From assembly GCA_052244495.1 (NCBI GenBank), contig JBQPXH010000008.1: DNA of 64,000 nt; one strand, given 5' to 3'. A program made the position numbers and the translations under genes. Positions within the stretch are counted from its first letter, which is position 1, and every line of letters starts with the position of its first letter. This stretch comes from Cereibacter_A sp052244495 (lineage in GTDB: Bacteria; Pseudomonadota; Alphaproteobacteria; Rhodobacterales; Rhodobacteraceae). Positions 44,876-55,453 of the stretch are shown here, piece after piece. The notes beneath the pieces were generated by a model. That model did not search any database. It had not been told where the DNA came from and saw nothing but the letters and a program-made list of their open reading frames with translations.

Positions 44876-45379
44876 TCAGCCGTCCAAGACTGCCGCAAGA
44901 AGGTAAAGGATCAGCATGCCCGACAGGGCCAGGCCCATCGGGAAGTCGCGCCGGTGCCAGCTCTGCCAGTCGGCGGTGGCGCTGCGGAAGGGCCCCACGA
45001 AGCTCAGGCCGCGGTGGCTCGCGAAGGCCCCCAGCAGCGAGGCGGCGAGGAGCGCCATGGCGAGGCGCAGGTCCGCCGTCGCGAAGAAGGGGGCCATGGC
45101 GGCGACGAATTTTGCGTCGCCGGCCCCGATCAGGCGGCGCATGTTCATGAGGAACGTCACGAGCAGGACGACCGGCAGATGCAGCCAGCGCCACAGCCAG
45201 TCCTCGAGCGGCAGCGCGATGGGGCCAATTGCGAGGAAGACCACGGTCAGGGCGATGACCGCCTTGTTCGGGATCTTCATGAACTTCATGTCGCTCCACG
45301 CCACCCAGAGCGCGATCGGCACGGCGAATGGCAGGAACCACAGCGCCGCCCAGGGTGACGTTGCAACCACGCCCTGCAT
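44876..45379 (-). CDS. tadV: prepilin peptidase of the tad pilus (CpaA/TadV)
   Basis: A 167-residue membrane aspartic protease that cleaves the pilin leader. The two catalytic Asp motifs are in WVAWSDMKFMKIPN and RRLIGAGDAKFVAAM (GxGD). About four hydrophobic segments fit the family. It starts 3 bp after the stop of the TPR gene upstream and lies in the tad operon. Confidence 0.92.
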   Translation of the reverse strand: MQGVVATSPWAALWFLPFAVPIALWVAWSDMKFMKIPNKAVIALTVVFLAIGPIALPLEDWLWRWLHLPVVLLVTFLMNMRRLIGAGDAKFVAAMAPFFATADLRLAMALLAASLLGAFASHRGLSFVGPFRSATADWQSWHRRDFPMGLALSGMLILYLLAAVLDG

Positions 45380-45381
45380 CG

Positions 45382-46227
45382 TCAGCCCGCGTCCAACGCC
45401 TCGAGACTGCGAACCGCGGCCTCGAAATACTGCGGGTGGGTGTCGATGGCCGACTGCAGCAGGCCCTTCCCCACGAGCACGTCGCCCTTCTTGATGGCCG
45501 CGAGAGCCAGAGTGTAGGTCAGCTCGGCGCGCTCCTTCTGGGTGGACTGGATCACCGGCAGTTCGTATTTCCGCTGCGCGCCGCGGGCGAGCACGAGGTT
45601 GTTCTTCGTGGTGAACGACGTGGGATCATAGGTCAACGCCTCGTAGAAGAGACGCTCCGCACCGGCGGCATCGCCGCGTGTCAGCTTCGAGAATCCCCAG
45701 TTGTTCAGCACCCCCGCCGGCTGCGTCGTCATGCCGACGGCGGTTTCGTAGAAGCTGTCCGACTTCTTCCATTGCTTCTTGCTGTCGGCCACCATCGCCT
45801 CGAGACGGTAGCGCTGGAAGGTCTCGTAGGTCGGGGGGATCCGCGACAGTTCGGCCTCGGCGCGCGTCCAGTCGTTGGACCGGATGAGCGCATCGGCGAG
45901 GGCCACGCGATCCTCGTTCGTGCCTTCGTGGGTATTCGCGACATCGCTCCAGACGGTCGCGGCCTCCGCGGGACGTTGCGCGCGGACCAGCGACTTGGCG
46001 AGCCCGCGCTTCAGGTCGATGCGGTCGGGTGCCTTGTCCACGGCGCCGCGGAAGTAGGCCACGGCCTCGTCGGGCGCGCCCACCGTCAGCATGATGTCGT
46101 TGAGGTTGCTTTCGTCGATGACGTTGACGCTCTTAAGCGCCCGATCAACGTCGGCGTCTTGGTCCCCGCAGGCGCTCAGGGTCGCCGTGCCCAGCAGGCA
46201 CAGCGCGGTCAGGACAGGGTGGCGCAT
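45382..46227 (-). CDS. TPR lipoprotein of the tad locus
   Basis: A 281-residue protein with signal MRHPVLTALCLLGTATLSAC and lipobox Cys, followed by TPR-like helical repeats (VAYFRGAVDKAPDRIDLKRG, NEDRVALADALIRSNDWTRA, RLFYEALTYDPTSFTTKNNL). It resembles TadD-type pilotins/assembly proteins and follows another TPR lipoprotein. It probably sits on the outer-membrane periplasmic face and helps secretin or pilus assembly. Confidence 0.87.
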   Translation of the reverse strand: MRHPVLTALCLLGTATLSACGDQDADVDRALKSVNVIDESNLNDIMLTVGAPDEAVAYFRGAVDKAPDRIDLKRGLAKSLVRAQRPAEAATVWSDVANTHEGTNEDRVALADALIRSNDWTRAEAELSRIPPTYETFQRYRLEAMVADSKKQWKKSDSFYETAVGMTTQPAGVLNNWGFSKLTRGDAAGAERLFYEALTYDPTSFTTKNNLVLARGAQRKYELPVIQSTQKERAELTYTLALAAIKKGDVLVGKGLLQSAIDTHPQYFEAAVRSLEALDAG

Positions 46228-46263
46228 GTTTTGCGTCCTCTTGCTGCTCGATCCCGGTCGTCC

Positions 46264-46830
46264 CTAGAGCTGCGAAAGCAGCACGTATTGCCCTTGCCCA
46301 CGCCGCACGAGGGAGAACTCATGTCGCTCTTCCTCTTCCGCATATACCGTGGATTCGCTTTTCGCGATAGCGCGGCGCAGATTTTCCCGGATCGAGTCCG
46401 TCGCGCCACTGTCGAGTGCAAAGGCTTGCTGGAACACGAGCTTCGCCTCTGCCGTCCGTCCGCGCTCCATCAGCACGACGCCGAGGTTGTTGACGGCCGG
46501 CACGAAGGAGGGATCCATCTCGATCGCCTTGCGCAGCAGTTGCTCCGCCTGGTTGAGCCGGCCGAGATGCAGGTTCGCCGAGCCCAGAGCCGAGAGCACG
46601 TCGGCGTTGATCCCCTGTTCGGACGCCGCCCGAAGATAGGCCCGCAGCGCCAGCTCGTCCTCTCCCGCCGCGAGGAGCCGATGACCCACCAGAAGACCGT
46701 CGACCCCGTCCCGTCCCGGATCCACCGCGAAGGGCGCATTCCGTGCTGCCGCCTGCCTCGAAAGAGCATCCGGACCGCTGCAGGCGGCAAGGGTCACGCA
46801 GAGGAGGAGGATCGGCAGGCCTCGGGTCAC
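46264..46830 (-). CDS. tadD: TadD-like TPR lipoprotein
   Basis: 188 residues: signal and lipobox MTRGLPILLLCVTLAAC, then TPR repeats (ADVLSALGSANLHLGRLNQA, AIEMDPSFVPAVNNLGVVLM, ERGRTAEAKLVFQQAFALDS) and a C-terminal tail with FSLVRRGQGQYVLLSQL. Position after tadC and the TPR content match TadD of other tad loci. Confidence 0.87.
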   Translation of the reverse strand: MTRGLPILLLCVTLAACSGPDALSRQAAARNAPFAVDPGRDGVDGLLVGHRLLAAGEDELALRAYLRAASEQGINADVLSALGSANLHLGRLNQAEQLLRKAIEMDPSFVPAVNNLGVVLMERGRTAEAKLVFQQAFALDSGATDSIRENLRRAIAKSESTVYAEEEERHEFSLVRRGQGQYVLLSQL

Positions 46831-46836
46831 GTCGTC

Positions 46837-47814
46837 TCACTGTCCGCCCAGCTGCGTCGCGATGCCATAGACCGAGGGGCCGATCAGGATCAGCATCAGC
46901 GGTGGCACCGTCAGCATCATAGTGCCGAGGGTGAGCTTGGTCGGCAAGGTGTTTGCCTTCTCCTCGGCGCGCATCACGCGTTTGTCGCGCATCTCCGAGG
47001 AGTAGACGCGCAGCGCCTCGGCGATCGAGGTGCCGAAGGTGGCGGACTGGATCAGCGTGGTCACGAACGACGCAACGTCGGGAATGCCCACCCGCTCGGC
47101 CATGTCCTTTAGCACGGCGACGCGTTCCTTCCCGGCCTTGACCTCCTGGGACACGATCTCGAACTCTTCGGACAGGGCAGGATAACCGGCGGCCGACTCG
47201 CGCGCGACGCGCAGGATCGACTGGTCGAGCGACTGGCCGGCCTCGACACAGACCAGCATCATGTCGAGCGCGTCGGGAAAGCCCGCCACGATCTGGTCGT
47301 GCCGTTCCTGTTCGCGGCGCTTCACCCAGTAGATGGGCAGGTAGTAGCCGATCGCCCCGGGCAGCAGCGTGTAACTGACCATCTGCTGCATGCTGAGCGG
47401 CTCGGCAGCCGAGACGATCAGCGCGTAGAGCACACCGATCACGAGAAAGCCGATGCCGAAGGCGAACTGAGCGGCGTGGAAGGCGCGCACGGCACCCTTG
47501 GACCGGTAGCCTGCCCGCATCAGCTTGAGCCGCGAGGCCGAAAGTTCCTCGGCGGTCTTGGGTTCGAGAAGGTTCGCGAACCGGTCGAGCTTCTTCGAGC
47601 CGGACGACCGGCGCAGAGCCTGGGTCGCGGGGGCCTGAGCGGGTGTCGAGGTGCGCTGCGCCTTGATCCGGTCGAAGGGCTCGTCGCGCTTCTTCAGCAT
47701 GGCGGGCAGGGTGACGGCGATGAGAAGGATGCCCAGGATCCCCACCGCCGCCAGCGGTCCCAAGGGGCCGAGGGCGTCGGTCAGGGCCATCTCGATGCGA
47801 TTGAGGAGTTCCAT
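46837..47814 (-). CDS. tadC: tad pilus inner-membrane platform protein TadC
   Basis: A 325-residue protein with the type II secretion F domain: GFPDALDMMLVCVEAGQSLD, GYPALSEEFEIVSQEVKAGK and SFVTTLIQSATFGTSIAEAL. Hydrophobic segments at both ends anchor it. With TadB it forms the platform that couples the TadA ATPase to pilus growth. Confidence 0.93.
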   Translation of the reverse strand: MELLNRIEMALTDALGPLGPLAAVGILGILLIAVTLPAMLKKRDEPFDRIKAQRTSTPAQAPATQALRRSSGSKKLDRFANLLEPKTAEELSASRLKLMRAGYRSKGAVRAFHAAQFAFGIGFLVIGVLYALIVSAAEPLSMQQMVSYTLLPGAIGYYLPIYWVKRREQERHDQIVAGFPDALDMMLVCVEAGQSLDQSILRVARESAAGYPALSEEFEIVSQEVKAGKERVAVLKDMAERVGIPDVASFVTTLIQSATFGTSIAEALRVYSSEMRDKRVMRAEEKANTLPTKLTLGTMMLTVPPLMLILIGPSVYGIATQLGGQ

Positions 47815-47818
47815 CGGC

Positions 47819-48787
47819 TCACACCTTGATGTTGACCATGATCTTCATGAAGACGACGTTCGCGACAAGGAACGCACCCACCACCAGCGCCGCGGGCACG
47901 AACAGCGGCGTGTCCTTGACCCCGTCATAATAGTCGGGCTTGAGGACCGAGATCGCCACCAGCGCCACGATGGGGAAGGCCGAAAGGAAGGTGCCGGACC
48001 ACTTCGCTTCGGCGGTGATCGCCTTGACGCGGCGGAAGAGCTTGAAGCGCGAGCGGATGACCTTGGCGAGGCCCTCGAGGATCTCGGCGAGGTTGCCGCC
48101 GGACTGCTGCTGGATGTTCACGGCCACCGCGAGGAAGCGCAGGTCCTGGCTCTCCATGCGCTCGGCGAAGGCACGGATGCACTCGGCCACGTCCCGCCCA
48201 TAGGCGGCCTCGTCCGCGATGACGCCGAACTCCGTCCCCAGCGGATCGGGTACCTCCTTCGCGACGATCTGGATGGCCGAGGAGAACGGGTGCCCCACGC
48301 GCAGCGAGCGCACCATCAGCTCGACCGCGTCGGGGAGTTGCTCCTCGATCAGGGCCATGCGCTTCTTGGCCTTGTTGTTCACCCACACGTAGACCGCGCC
48401 GACCCCCATGACGATTGCCACGGCAACGCGCACGGGCAGGGCGGCGCTGGTCCCGACCGTCAGGCCCATGTAGGCCACGCCGGAGAGCAGCACCATCACG
48501 GCCACCAGCGCCTTGGGCGAAAAGGCGATGTTGGCCTTCTGTGCCTTCGAGGCGAGGATCGCGTAGAGCGGGATGCCCTTCGCGTTCATGTGCTGGCTCA
48601 TCTCCTTGCGGAGCTGTTCGAGCACCTGTTCCCGGTTCTGGTTCTTCTCGAGAAGCGCGAGCCTGCGGCTGACCTTGGAGTTCAGGCTGATCGACTTGCC
48701 GAAGACGGTCAGATAGATCCCCTCGACCAGCAGGAGCACGGCGAGGAAGATCAGGATGTAGATGATGGGTGCCGCGCTCAGCTGCAT
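47819..48787 (-). CDS. tadB: tad pilus inner-membrane platform protein TadB
   Basis: A 322-residue T2SSF-domain protein starting MQLSAAPIIYILIFLAVLLL. The F domain shows QLPDAVELMVRSLRVGHPFS, IADEAAYGRDVAECIRAFAE and FLAVAVNIQQQSGGNLAEIL. An earlier in-frame start would add 32 unrelated residues. It follows tadA closely and ends 4 bp before tadC. Confidence 0.93.
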   Translation of the reverse strand: MQLSAAPIIYILIFLAVLLLVEGIYLTVFGKSISLNSKVSRRLALLEKNQNREQVLEQLRKEMSQHMNAKGIPLYAILASKAQKANIAFSPKALVAVMVLLSGVAYMGLTVGTSAALPVRVAVAIVMGVGAVYVWVNNKAKKRMALIEEQLPDAVELMVRSLRVGHPFSSAIQIVAKEVPDPLGTEFGVIADEAAYGRDVAECIRAFAERMESQDLRFLAVAVNIQQQSGGNLAEILEGLAKVIRSRFKLFRRVKAITAEAKWSGTFLSAFPIVALVAISVLKPDYYDGVKDTPLFVPAALVVGAFLVANVVFMKIMVNIKV

Positions 48788-48794
48788 GGGGCCC

Positions 48795-50255
<1,461 letters not shown>

Positions 50256-50275
50256 TCAGGACACCTTCCGGATCA

Positions 50276-51547
50276 TCAGGTCTTGGCGGCTTCCACGGAC
50301 TTGCTGTGGTCGTAGAGCGACTTCGCGAGCTTCTGCAGCTCGCGGCGCAGCGGATTCTTGGCCGCCGACTCCGAAAGCGGCAGGCCGTGGTCGTTCGCCT
50401 GTGTCACGCCCATGCCGCCATCGGGAAGTTGCAGCTCGATCTCGATGTCGAGGCTTTCGGACATGCGCTTGACGCGGCTCTTGGCCGAGAGGTCGGTGAA
50501 GCGCGGGGCGCGGTTCAGCACGAAGCGCAGTTTCTCGTGTGGGAGGCTCTCGGCCTTCAATGCGCGCACGAGCCGGAGCACGTTCTGCGCCGAGCGAAGG
50601 TCGAGTTCCATCATCGCGAAATACGCATGCGAGCGGGCGAGGACGGCTTCGGTCCAGGACGTGACGGTCGTCGGCATGTCCACGACCACGAAGTCGAAGT
50701 TGGCGTGCGCCATGTCGAGCAGCCGGCCGATGTCCTCGGCCGTCACGATGTCGAGGGGCAGCATGTCCGGAGGCGCGGTGAAGACGTGCAGCTTCTCGTT
50801 GAAGGTGAGCATCGCCTGCAGGAAACCGTCGCTGTCGGCGGACTCGGTGTCGGAAAGGATATCGAACACCGACTCGCGCCGCGGCAGGTCGAGGTAGGTC
50901 GAAATGGCGCCGAACTGGAAATCGAGGTCGATCAGGCAGACCCGCGGAGCATCTGTCTTCGAGACGGTGGCGAGTTCCCACGCGAGGTTGCAGGCGAAGG
51001 TCGAGGCGCCTACGCCGCCGGCCATGCCGTGAACGGGCAGAAGGATGGCGTCGCGGTCGCCGCGCGCCTTGAACGTGGGCGCATGGACCGCGCCCGGCGC
51101 AGCGGGTGCGGCCGTCGGATCGTTCGCCGCGGATGCCGATGCCGTGCGAATCCGTTCGATGGCTTCGTGGAGCGCGCCCTCGGGCAGGGGGTAGGGAACG
51201 AAATCGTCGGCGCCGAGTCGAAGCAGCTGGTGCAGCGCGATCGGGCTCACCTGATCCGCGATCAGGATGACCTTGATGCCCTTGTCCTTCGCGGTGCGGA
51301 TGATGTCCGTCAGCTGGGCAAGATCGCCCTCATCCTCGCCGTCCACGGCCAGCGCCACGAATTCCAGCGTCCGCGATTCGGGCTGGCGGAGGAACAACTC
51401 GGCATCCTCAAACGACAGATCGCCCCAGCTTTCGCCCAGTTCGATTTCCATGTCGTTGATCAGGATCTCGAAATTCTGGACGTCGCGCGAGATCGTGCAG
51501 GCCACGATTGGCGCAGGATCCGGTTGAAGCGTCGCCACGCTGTTCAT
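50276..51547 (-). CDS. cpaE: tad pilus localisation ATPase CpaE/TadZ
   Basis: A 423-residue protein with an atypical receiver-like N-terminal domain (LLRLGADDFVPYPLPEGALH) and a MinD/ParA-type ATPase C-terminal domain: GMAGGVGASTFACNLAWELA, LIDLDFQFGAISTYLDL and FDFVVVDMPTTVTSWTEAVL. The Walker A has Ala and Ser where classic ParA has Lys and Thr, as in other TadZ/CpaE proteins. It places the pilus machine at the pole. The ATG at 51547 removes a spurious upstream extension. Confidence 0.92.
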   Translation of the reverse strand: MNSVATLQPDPAPIVACTISRDVQNFEILINDMEIELGESWGDLSFEDAELFLRQPESRTLEFVALAVDGEDEGDLAQLTDIIRTAKDKGIKVILIADQVSPIALHQLLRLGADDFVPYPLPEGALHEAIERIRTASASAANDPTAAPAAPGAVHAPTFKARGDRDAILLPVHGMAGGVGASTFACNLAWELATVSKTDAPRVCLIDLDFQFGAISTYLDLPRRESVFDILSDTESADSDGFLQAMLTFNEKLHVFTAPPDMLPLDIVTAEDIGRLLDMAHANFDFVVVDMPTTVTSWTEAVLARSHAYFAMMELDLRSAQNVLRLVRALKAESLPHEKLRFVLNRAPRFTDLSAKSRVKRMSESLDIEIELQLPDGGMGVTQANDHGLPLSESAAKNPLRRELQKLAKSLYDHSKSVEAAKT

Positions 51548-51750
51548 CCCAACATGTCCTTCCCCTGGCGGGCGCCGGAACGGGTCAAAGATCGCAAACC
51601 GATTTTGGACCCGAACGGTCCTGAACACCCAAATATCCACGGAAATGCCGACGCGCCGAATCCGGCCACGCCGACTGTTTCCCATTGGGCACAAGGTGCT
51701 GACCAATGGTGGCAGGATTTGGGCTAAAAAAACGTTATTGTTGGATTTGT

Positions 51751-51771
51751 GGGAGCGGCCCTGCCGCTCCC
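51751..51771 (-). terminator. hairpin after the OmpA-like lipoprotein gene
   Basis: GGGAGCGGC (51751-51759), CCT-like loop, GCCGCTCCC (51763-51771), 8 bases past the stop on the minus strand. A T-rich run follows about 27 bases later, so termination efficiency is uncertain; a partial terminator inside the tad operon would lower cpaE-to-ATPase expression relative to pilin. Confidence 0.6.
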
Positions 51772-51778
51772 TTCGCGA

Positions 51779-52420
51779 TCAGCCGCCGGGTGCGACCTGG
51801 GTCGCAATCACGCGGTTGGACGGGTGGACGCGCTTTGCTCCGGCGACGTATTCTCGGAACACGATCGCCGCATATTTGCCGTTGAGGGTCATCCGGTTGC
51901 CCCCGACGAAGCCCGAAACCTCGGTGACGGTGCGCCGGTTGCGCTCCTCGGGCGTGGAAACCGGGATCACCGGCCTTGTTTCCCCGTAGGAAACAAGGGC
52001 CTCGAGACGGCTCGGGTTGATGCCCTGCGAGGCGAAGTATGCCACGACGGCCTTGGCCCGGCGCAGGCCCAGAGCCTTGTTGTAGGCCGTGGAGCCAACG
52101 AGGTCGGTATGGCCGTAGACGCGGAAGCGCACCTCGGGGAATTGGCGGATCCAGTCCGCCTGTGCACTCAGCACCATCTGCGACTCGGGCGTCAGGGCCG
52201 CGCTGTCGAAGGGGAAGGTGATCGTCGGCTCGACCTCTGCCGCGAAGCGTTGTCCAAGCGCCTGCGTTGCGCTCACTGCCCCCATATGGACGAGGGAGTT
52301 GTTCATCGTGGCATTACCGAAACTGCCGTCGTTAATCTCGGACGAGGCCATCCTGTCGCTGCAACCGGCCAGCGCCAGCACCAGCGGGGCGACGAGGATC
52401 GTGGAACGCATCTTCGTCAT
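51779..52420 (-). CDS. OmpA-family peptidoglycan-binding lipoprotein of the tad locus
   Basis: A 213-residue protein with signal ending VLALAG then the lipobox Cys. The OmpA/MotB domain (about residues 85-165) has YGHTDLVGSTAYNKALGLRR, AKAVVAYFASQGINPSRLEA and SYGETRPVIP, the peptidoglycan-binding pattern. It lies between the secretin and cpaE, where other tad loci have CpaD or RcpB, and may do that anchoring job. Confidence 0.87.
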   Translation of the reverse strand: MTKMRSTILVAPLVLALAGCSDRMASSEINDGSFGNATMNNSLVHMGAVSATQALGQRFAAEVEPTITFPFDSAALTPESQMVLSAQADWIRQFPEVRFRVYGHTDLVGSTAYNKALGLRRAKAVVAYFASQGINPSRLEALVSYGETRPVIPVSTPEERNRRTVTEVSGFVGGNRMTLNGKYAAIVFREYVAGAKRVHPSNRVIATQVAPGG

Positions 52421-52423
52421 CCC

Positions 52424-53812
52424 TTACTCCATCACATAGCCATAGGAGCCGCTGAAGTCCTGCCGGGCGACCTCGCCCGCGGCTCCGCGCCCGGTCACGC
52501 GCCCGAAGAGGAACTGCTCCTTCTCCGAGGGCAGCTTGACCCGATCCGTCGGCAGGGCCAGCGCCTCGCCGCGGGTGGGAGTCACGAGATGCGGTGTCAC
52601 GATGATGACGAGCTCGCTCTGGGCGCGCTGATATTCCGCGCTCCGGAAAAGCGCGCCGAGGATCGGGATGTCGCCCAGCCACGGCACCTGCCCGTTCAGA
52701 TTGCGGAAGTCGTCCTGCAGAAGGCCGGCGATGGCGAAGCTCTCGCCGTCGCGCATCTCGACGGTGGTCGAGGTCTCGCGCCGCTTGAAGGCGTTGATGG
52801 TAAATCCGGCGCTTTCCAGCGAGACCGTGTTGTCGATCGAGGAGACGGCGGCATTGATCATGAGATTGATCTGGTTGCCGTCGACCACGACCGGGGTGAA
52901 GTTCAGCTCCACGCCGAAGGGCTTGTACTCGATGGCGATCTTTTCGTCGCCACTGGCGACGGGGATCGGGTATTCGCCGCCGGCGAGGAACTTCGCCTCC
53001 TGTCCCGACAGGGCGGTCAGGTTCGGCTCCGCCAGCGTCCGGACCACGCCTTTGGATTCAAGGGCCTCAAGAAGCACCGAGAATTCAAGCGCACCAACGG
53101 AGAAGCCCAGCTCAAGAGCGCCATTGACGGCGCCATCGATGTTCAGCGGATAGGAGGTCGGAATCCCGTTCTGCAGATAGGTGCCGGTGCCGCCGCGGAC
53201 CGATCCTGTCCCGTTGGTGGCGGTGAGCGACGAGCCGAGGGTCTTCGCGACCGAGCGCTGCATCTCGGCGAAGCGGACCTTGAGCATGACCTGTTGCGTG
53301 CCGCCGACGCTCATGAGGTTCGACACCCGATCGGGCGCATAGCGATTCGCGAGGTCGAGCGCCCGATCCAGCCGTTCCGTGCTGGTGACGGTGCCCGACA
53401 GCACGATCCCGTCGTTCGCCGTGCGGACCTCGATGTTCTCGCCGGGCAGGATCTGGCGGAGCCGTTCCTTGAACTCGGCCACGTCGGGCGTGACATGCAC
53501 GTCCACGTTCGAGATCAGCCGTCCGTCCGGCCCGAGGAGAGTGAGAGTCGTGCGGCCCGGCGCCTTGCCCAGGACGTAGATCGAGCTTTCCGAGAGCGTC
53601 GAGATGTCGGCGATGCCCGGATTGGCGATGGAAAGTTCCGCGAAGGGCCGGTCGCTCTCCACGACGACGGCACGGTTCATCGGCACGTTCAGGGCACTGG
53701 AGGCCGAGCCTTCCATCACCCGGAGCGTCTGCGCCGCTGCCGGCGTCACGGCCGTGGAGGCCGCGAGCGCAAGCGCAGCCAGCCCGGCCCGAAGGGAGTA
53801 GTTCATGCTCAT
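52424..53812 (-). CDS. cpaC: tad pilus outer-membrane secretin (RcpA/CpaC)
   Basis: A 462-residue secretin. A signal peptide (AALALAASTAVTPAAA) is followed by N-domains (VVESDRPFAELSIANPGIAD, SSIYVLGKAPGRTTLTLLG), a BON-like segment (GIVLSGTVTSTERLDRALDL), and the secretin core with VLLEALESKGVVRTLAEPNL, KFLAGGEYPIPV and VPWLGDIPILGALFRSAEYQ. It forms the outer-membrane pilus channel. The ATG at 53812 was preferred over one two codons later. Confidence 0.94.
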   Translation of the reverse strand: MSMNYSLRAGLAALALAASTAVTPAAAQTLRVMEGSASSALNVPMNRAVVVESDRPFAELSIANPGIADISTLSESSIYVLGKAPGRTTLTLLGPDGRLISNVDVHVTPDVAEFKERLRQILPGENIEVRTANDGIVLSGTVTSTERLDRALDLANRYAPDRVSNLMSVGGTQQVMLKVRFAEMQRSVAKTLGSSLTATNGTGSVRGGTGTYLQNGIPTSYPLNIDGAVNGALELGFSVGALEFSVLLEALESKGVVRTLAEPNLTALSGQEAKFLAGGEYPIPVASGDEKIAIEYKPFGVELNFTPVVVDGNQINLMINAAVSSIDNTVSLESAGFTINAFKRRETSTTVEMRDGESFAIAGLLQDDFRNLNGQVPWLGDIPILGALFRSAEYQRAQSELVIIVTPHLVTPTRGEALALPTDRVKLPSEKEQFLFGRVTGRGAAGEVARQDFSGSYGYVME

Positions 53813-53972
53813 CTGGCCTGCCTTTCGGATCACGCCTCACTCACAGGTCTTAACTGCCCGCTCAGCCGGCACGATGCAGGATCCGACATTTCATTGCAAC
53901 ATTCATGGGGTTGCAGGTGAAGATGAATGTGGATAACCGGCAACACCGCAGGCTTTTCGGCATATGCGAAGA

Positions 53973-53997
53973 AGCCGGACGACTTTGCCGTCCGGCT
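53973..53997 (-). terminator. hairpin terminator after cpaB
   Basis: On the minus strand, AGCCGGACG pairs with CGTCCGGCT across a GCAAAGT loop, followed by TCTTCGC. It lies 36 bases beyond the cpaB stop and may attenuate transcription into the secretin gene. Confidence 0.6.
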
Positions 53998-54032
53998 CCC
54001 GAATGTTGTCCCGGCGCGATGGCGCGCCGCTA

Positions 54033-54863
54033 TCAGTTGGTGCAGGGAGTGCTTTCCACCACCTCTGCGCCGCGGCGCGTGCGGATGATGCAGGCAGGTT
54101 CCTCCTCGATCTCGACGACCTTGTCAGGCTCGCCGATGAGGATGCGGGTGTCCACCGGCGCCGCGTCCGCTTCTGTGTCATCGTTCCGACCGACGAGGGA
54201 AAGCGAAAGACGGCCGGTCGCTTGCGCCTGCGCAAGACGCGCCACCTGCTGGGGTAGCACCTCGACCGTGACGGTGCGGGCGATCATCGCCGAAGTGGCG
54301 ACGTCGGCATTGGCGGTCTGGTCGATGGCAATAATCGGAATGGTCTTCTCGATGAGGCGCGTGGTCTCGCCGCCGCTGCCTGTTCCGGTCCAGTAGACGT
54401 CCACGCGGTCGCCCGGCTGGAGGAAGCCCGACACGCCCGAGGCCACATCGACCTTGATGGCGAAGGCGCGCATGCCGCTGGCGAGCCGAAGACCGGCCTC
54501 GACGCCCGGCTCGGTGACCTTCACGGCCAGAACCGGTTCGAACTTTTCCATCTGGCGCAGCACGTAACGGGGTTTCGACGGATCGGAGAAGAGCACGTCT
54601 TCCTCCTTGAAGATCGTGTCGGGCAAGGCGTTGGCGGGCCACATGATCTTGCGGACGTCATCCTTCGTCAGAGGAGCGCCGTAGTTCAGCGCCTTGTTGG
54701 TGACGAAGACCTCGACCATGGGCCCGAGCTTCTTGCGGGCGTCCCGCTCCTTCTCGAGCGCGGTCTGGGTCTGGCTGATGTAGCCCTGCGCCATGTAAAC
54801 GGCAAAGCTCGCCAGAGCGAGCCCGACCATCAGCACGAGTCCGAATACGAAGCGCATGTTCAT
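54033..54863 (-). CDS. cpaB: Flp pilus assembly protein CpaB/RcpC
   Basis: A 276-residue protein with an N-terminal anchor (FVFGLVLMVGLALASFAVYM), an SAF-like domain (VEVFVTNKALNYGAPLTKDD, GMRAFAIKVDVASGVSGFLQ, PGDRVDVYWTG) and a C-terminal Cys pair. CpaB helps assemble the pilus and contacts the secretin. A second CpaB-type repeat follows (IARTVTVEVLPQQVARLAQA). Confidence 0.93.
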   Translation of the reverse strand: MNMRFVFGLVLMVGLALASFAVYMAQGYISQTQTALEKERDARKKLGPMVEVFVTNKALNYGAPLTKDDVRKIMWPANALPDTIFKEEDVLFSDPSKPRYVLRQMEKFEPVLAVKVTEPGVEAGLRLASGMRAFAIKVDVASGVSGFLQPGDRVDVYWTGTGSGGETTRLIEKTIPIIAIDQTANADVATSAMIARTVTVEVLPQQVARLAQAQATGRLSLSLVGRNDDTEADAAPVDTRILIGEPDKVVEIEEEPACIIRTRRGAEVVESTPCTN

Positions 54864-54986
54864 TCCCCTTGTCGCGTGCCACTCCGGAAGATCTGGATCG
54901 GAGGCGGCTGATCGTCGTGATGGGGCTTGATTGGGGCCTTTTCGGGGCGATGGCCGATCCGGAACGCGAAGTTGCGGTGGTTGTGT

Positions 54987-55175
54987 TTACGGTTGACCCG
55001 CATTCGCCACCGACGAGGCGACGTAGGATGCGAGATGCTCGGTGGCTTCCCGGAGACCTCCGAAGGTCGCCAGGCTGATGAGGATGCCGAGCAGAAGGAT
55101 CGCCGCCGTCAGGACCACCCAATCAACGGTAATGGCGCCGTCGTCCGAGCGAAGGAGATGGAGCAGCTTTTCCAT
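54987..55175 (-). CDS. Flp-type pilin, second copy
   Basis: A 62-residue protein: a short leader MEKLLHLLRSDDG then AITVDWVVLTAAILLLG, the hydrophobic pilin helix, and a polar tail. Cleavage by the prepilin peptidase would be after the Gly. Flp pilins normally have Glu-Tyr at +5/+6; here it is Asp-Trp. AGGGAGAACGTC precedes the ATG. It lies between the major pilin and cpaB and is a likely minor pilin. Confidence 0.83.
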   Translation of the reverse strand: MEKLLHLLRSDDGAITVDWVVLTAAILLLGILISLATFGGLREATEHLASYVASSVANAGQP

Positions 55176-55258
55176 GACGTTCTCCCTGAAGGAACGGCGC
55201 AGGTGCATGAGGAGCCGCAAGCGTCGCTCTTGCGGCTCCTCTGCTGTGTGGAGATGGA

Positions 55259-55453
55259 TCAGAGGTTGTCCGGGTCCGAAGCGGCTTCGATGTTCGACGA
55301 GATCGTCGAGGCAGCGGTTTCGAGAGCGCCCTTGACGGTGCCCATCACGAGCAGGCCGAGGCCGACGATGGCGGCGGTCAGCACGACCCAGTCAACGGTG
55401 ACCGCACCGTCTTCGTCGTTGCGGAAGTTTTTGAAGATGTTCAGCATTTTCAT
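55259..55453 (-). CDS. Flp-type pilin, first copy (likely major)
   Basis: A 64-residue protein: leader MKMLNIFKNFRNDEDG, then AVTVDWVVLTAAIVGLGLLV and a tail with ALETAASTISSNIEAAS. It shares the G/AxTVDW cleavage-site pattern with the second copy. It is the first gene of the tad operon, where the major Flp pilin usually lies. RBS AAAGGCTG precedes the ATG. Function as pilin is strong inference from family and locus. Confidence 0.87.
   Translation of the reverse strand: MKMLNIFKNFRNDEDGAVTVDWVVLTAAIVGLGLLVMGTVKGALETAASTISSNIEAASDPDNL

Noticed and set aside
51625..51640. CCCAAATATCC similar to the flank of the dispersed repeat
   Set aside because: Only about 11 bases match and no G-rich hairpin follows, so it is not counted as a fourth copy.
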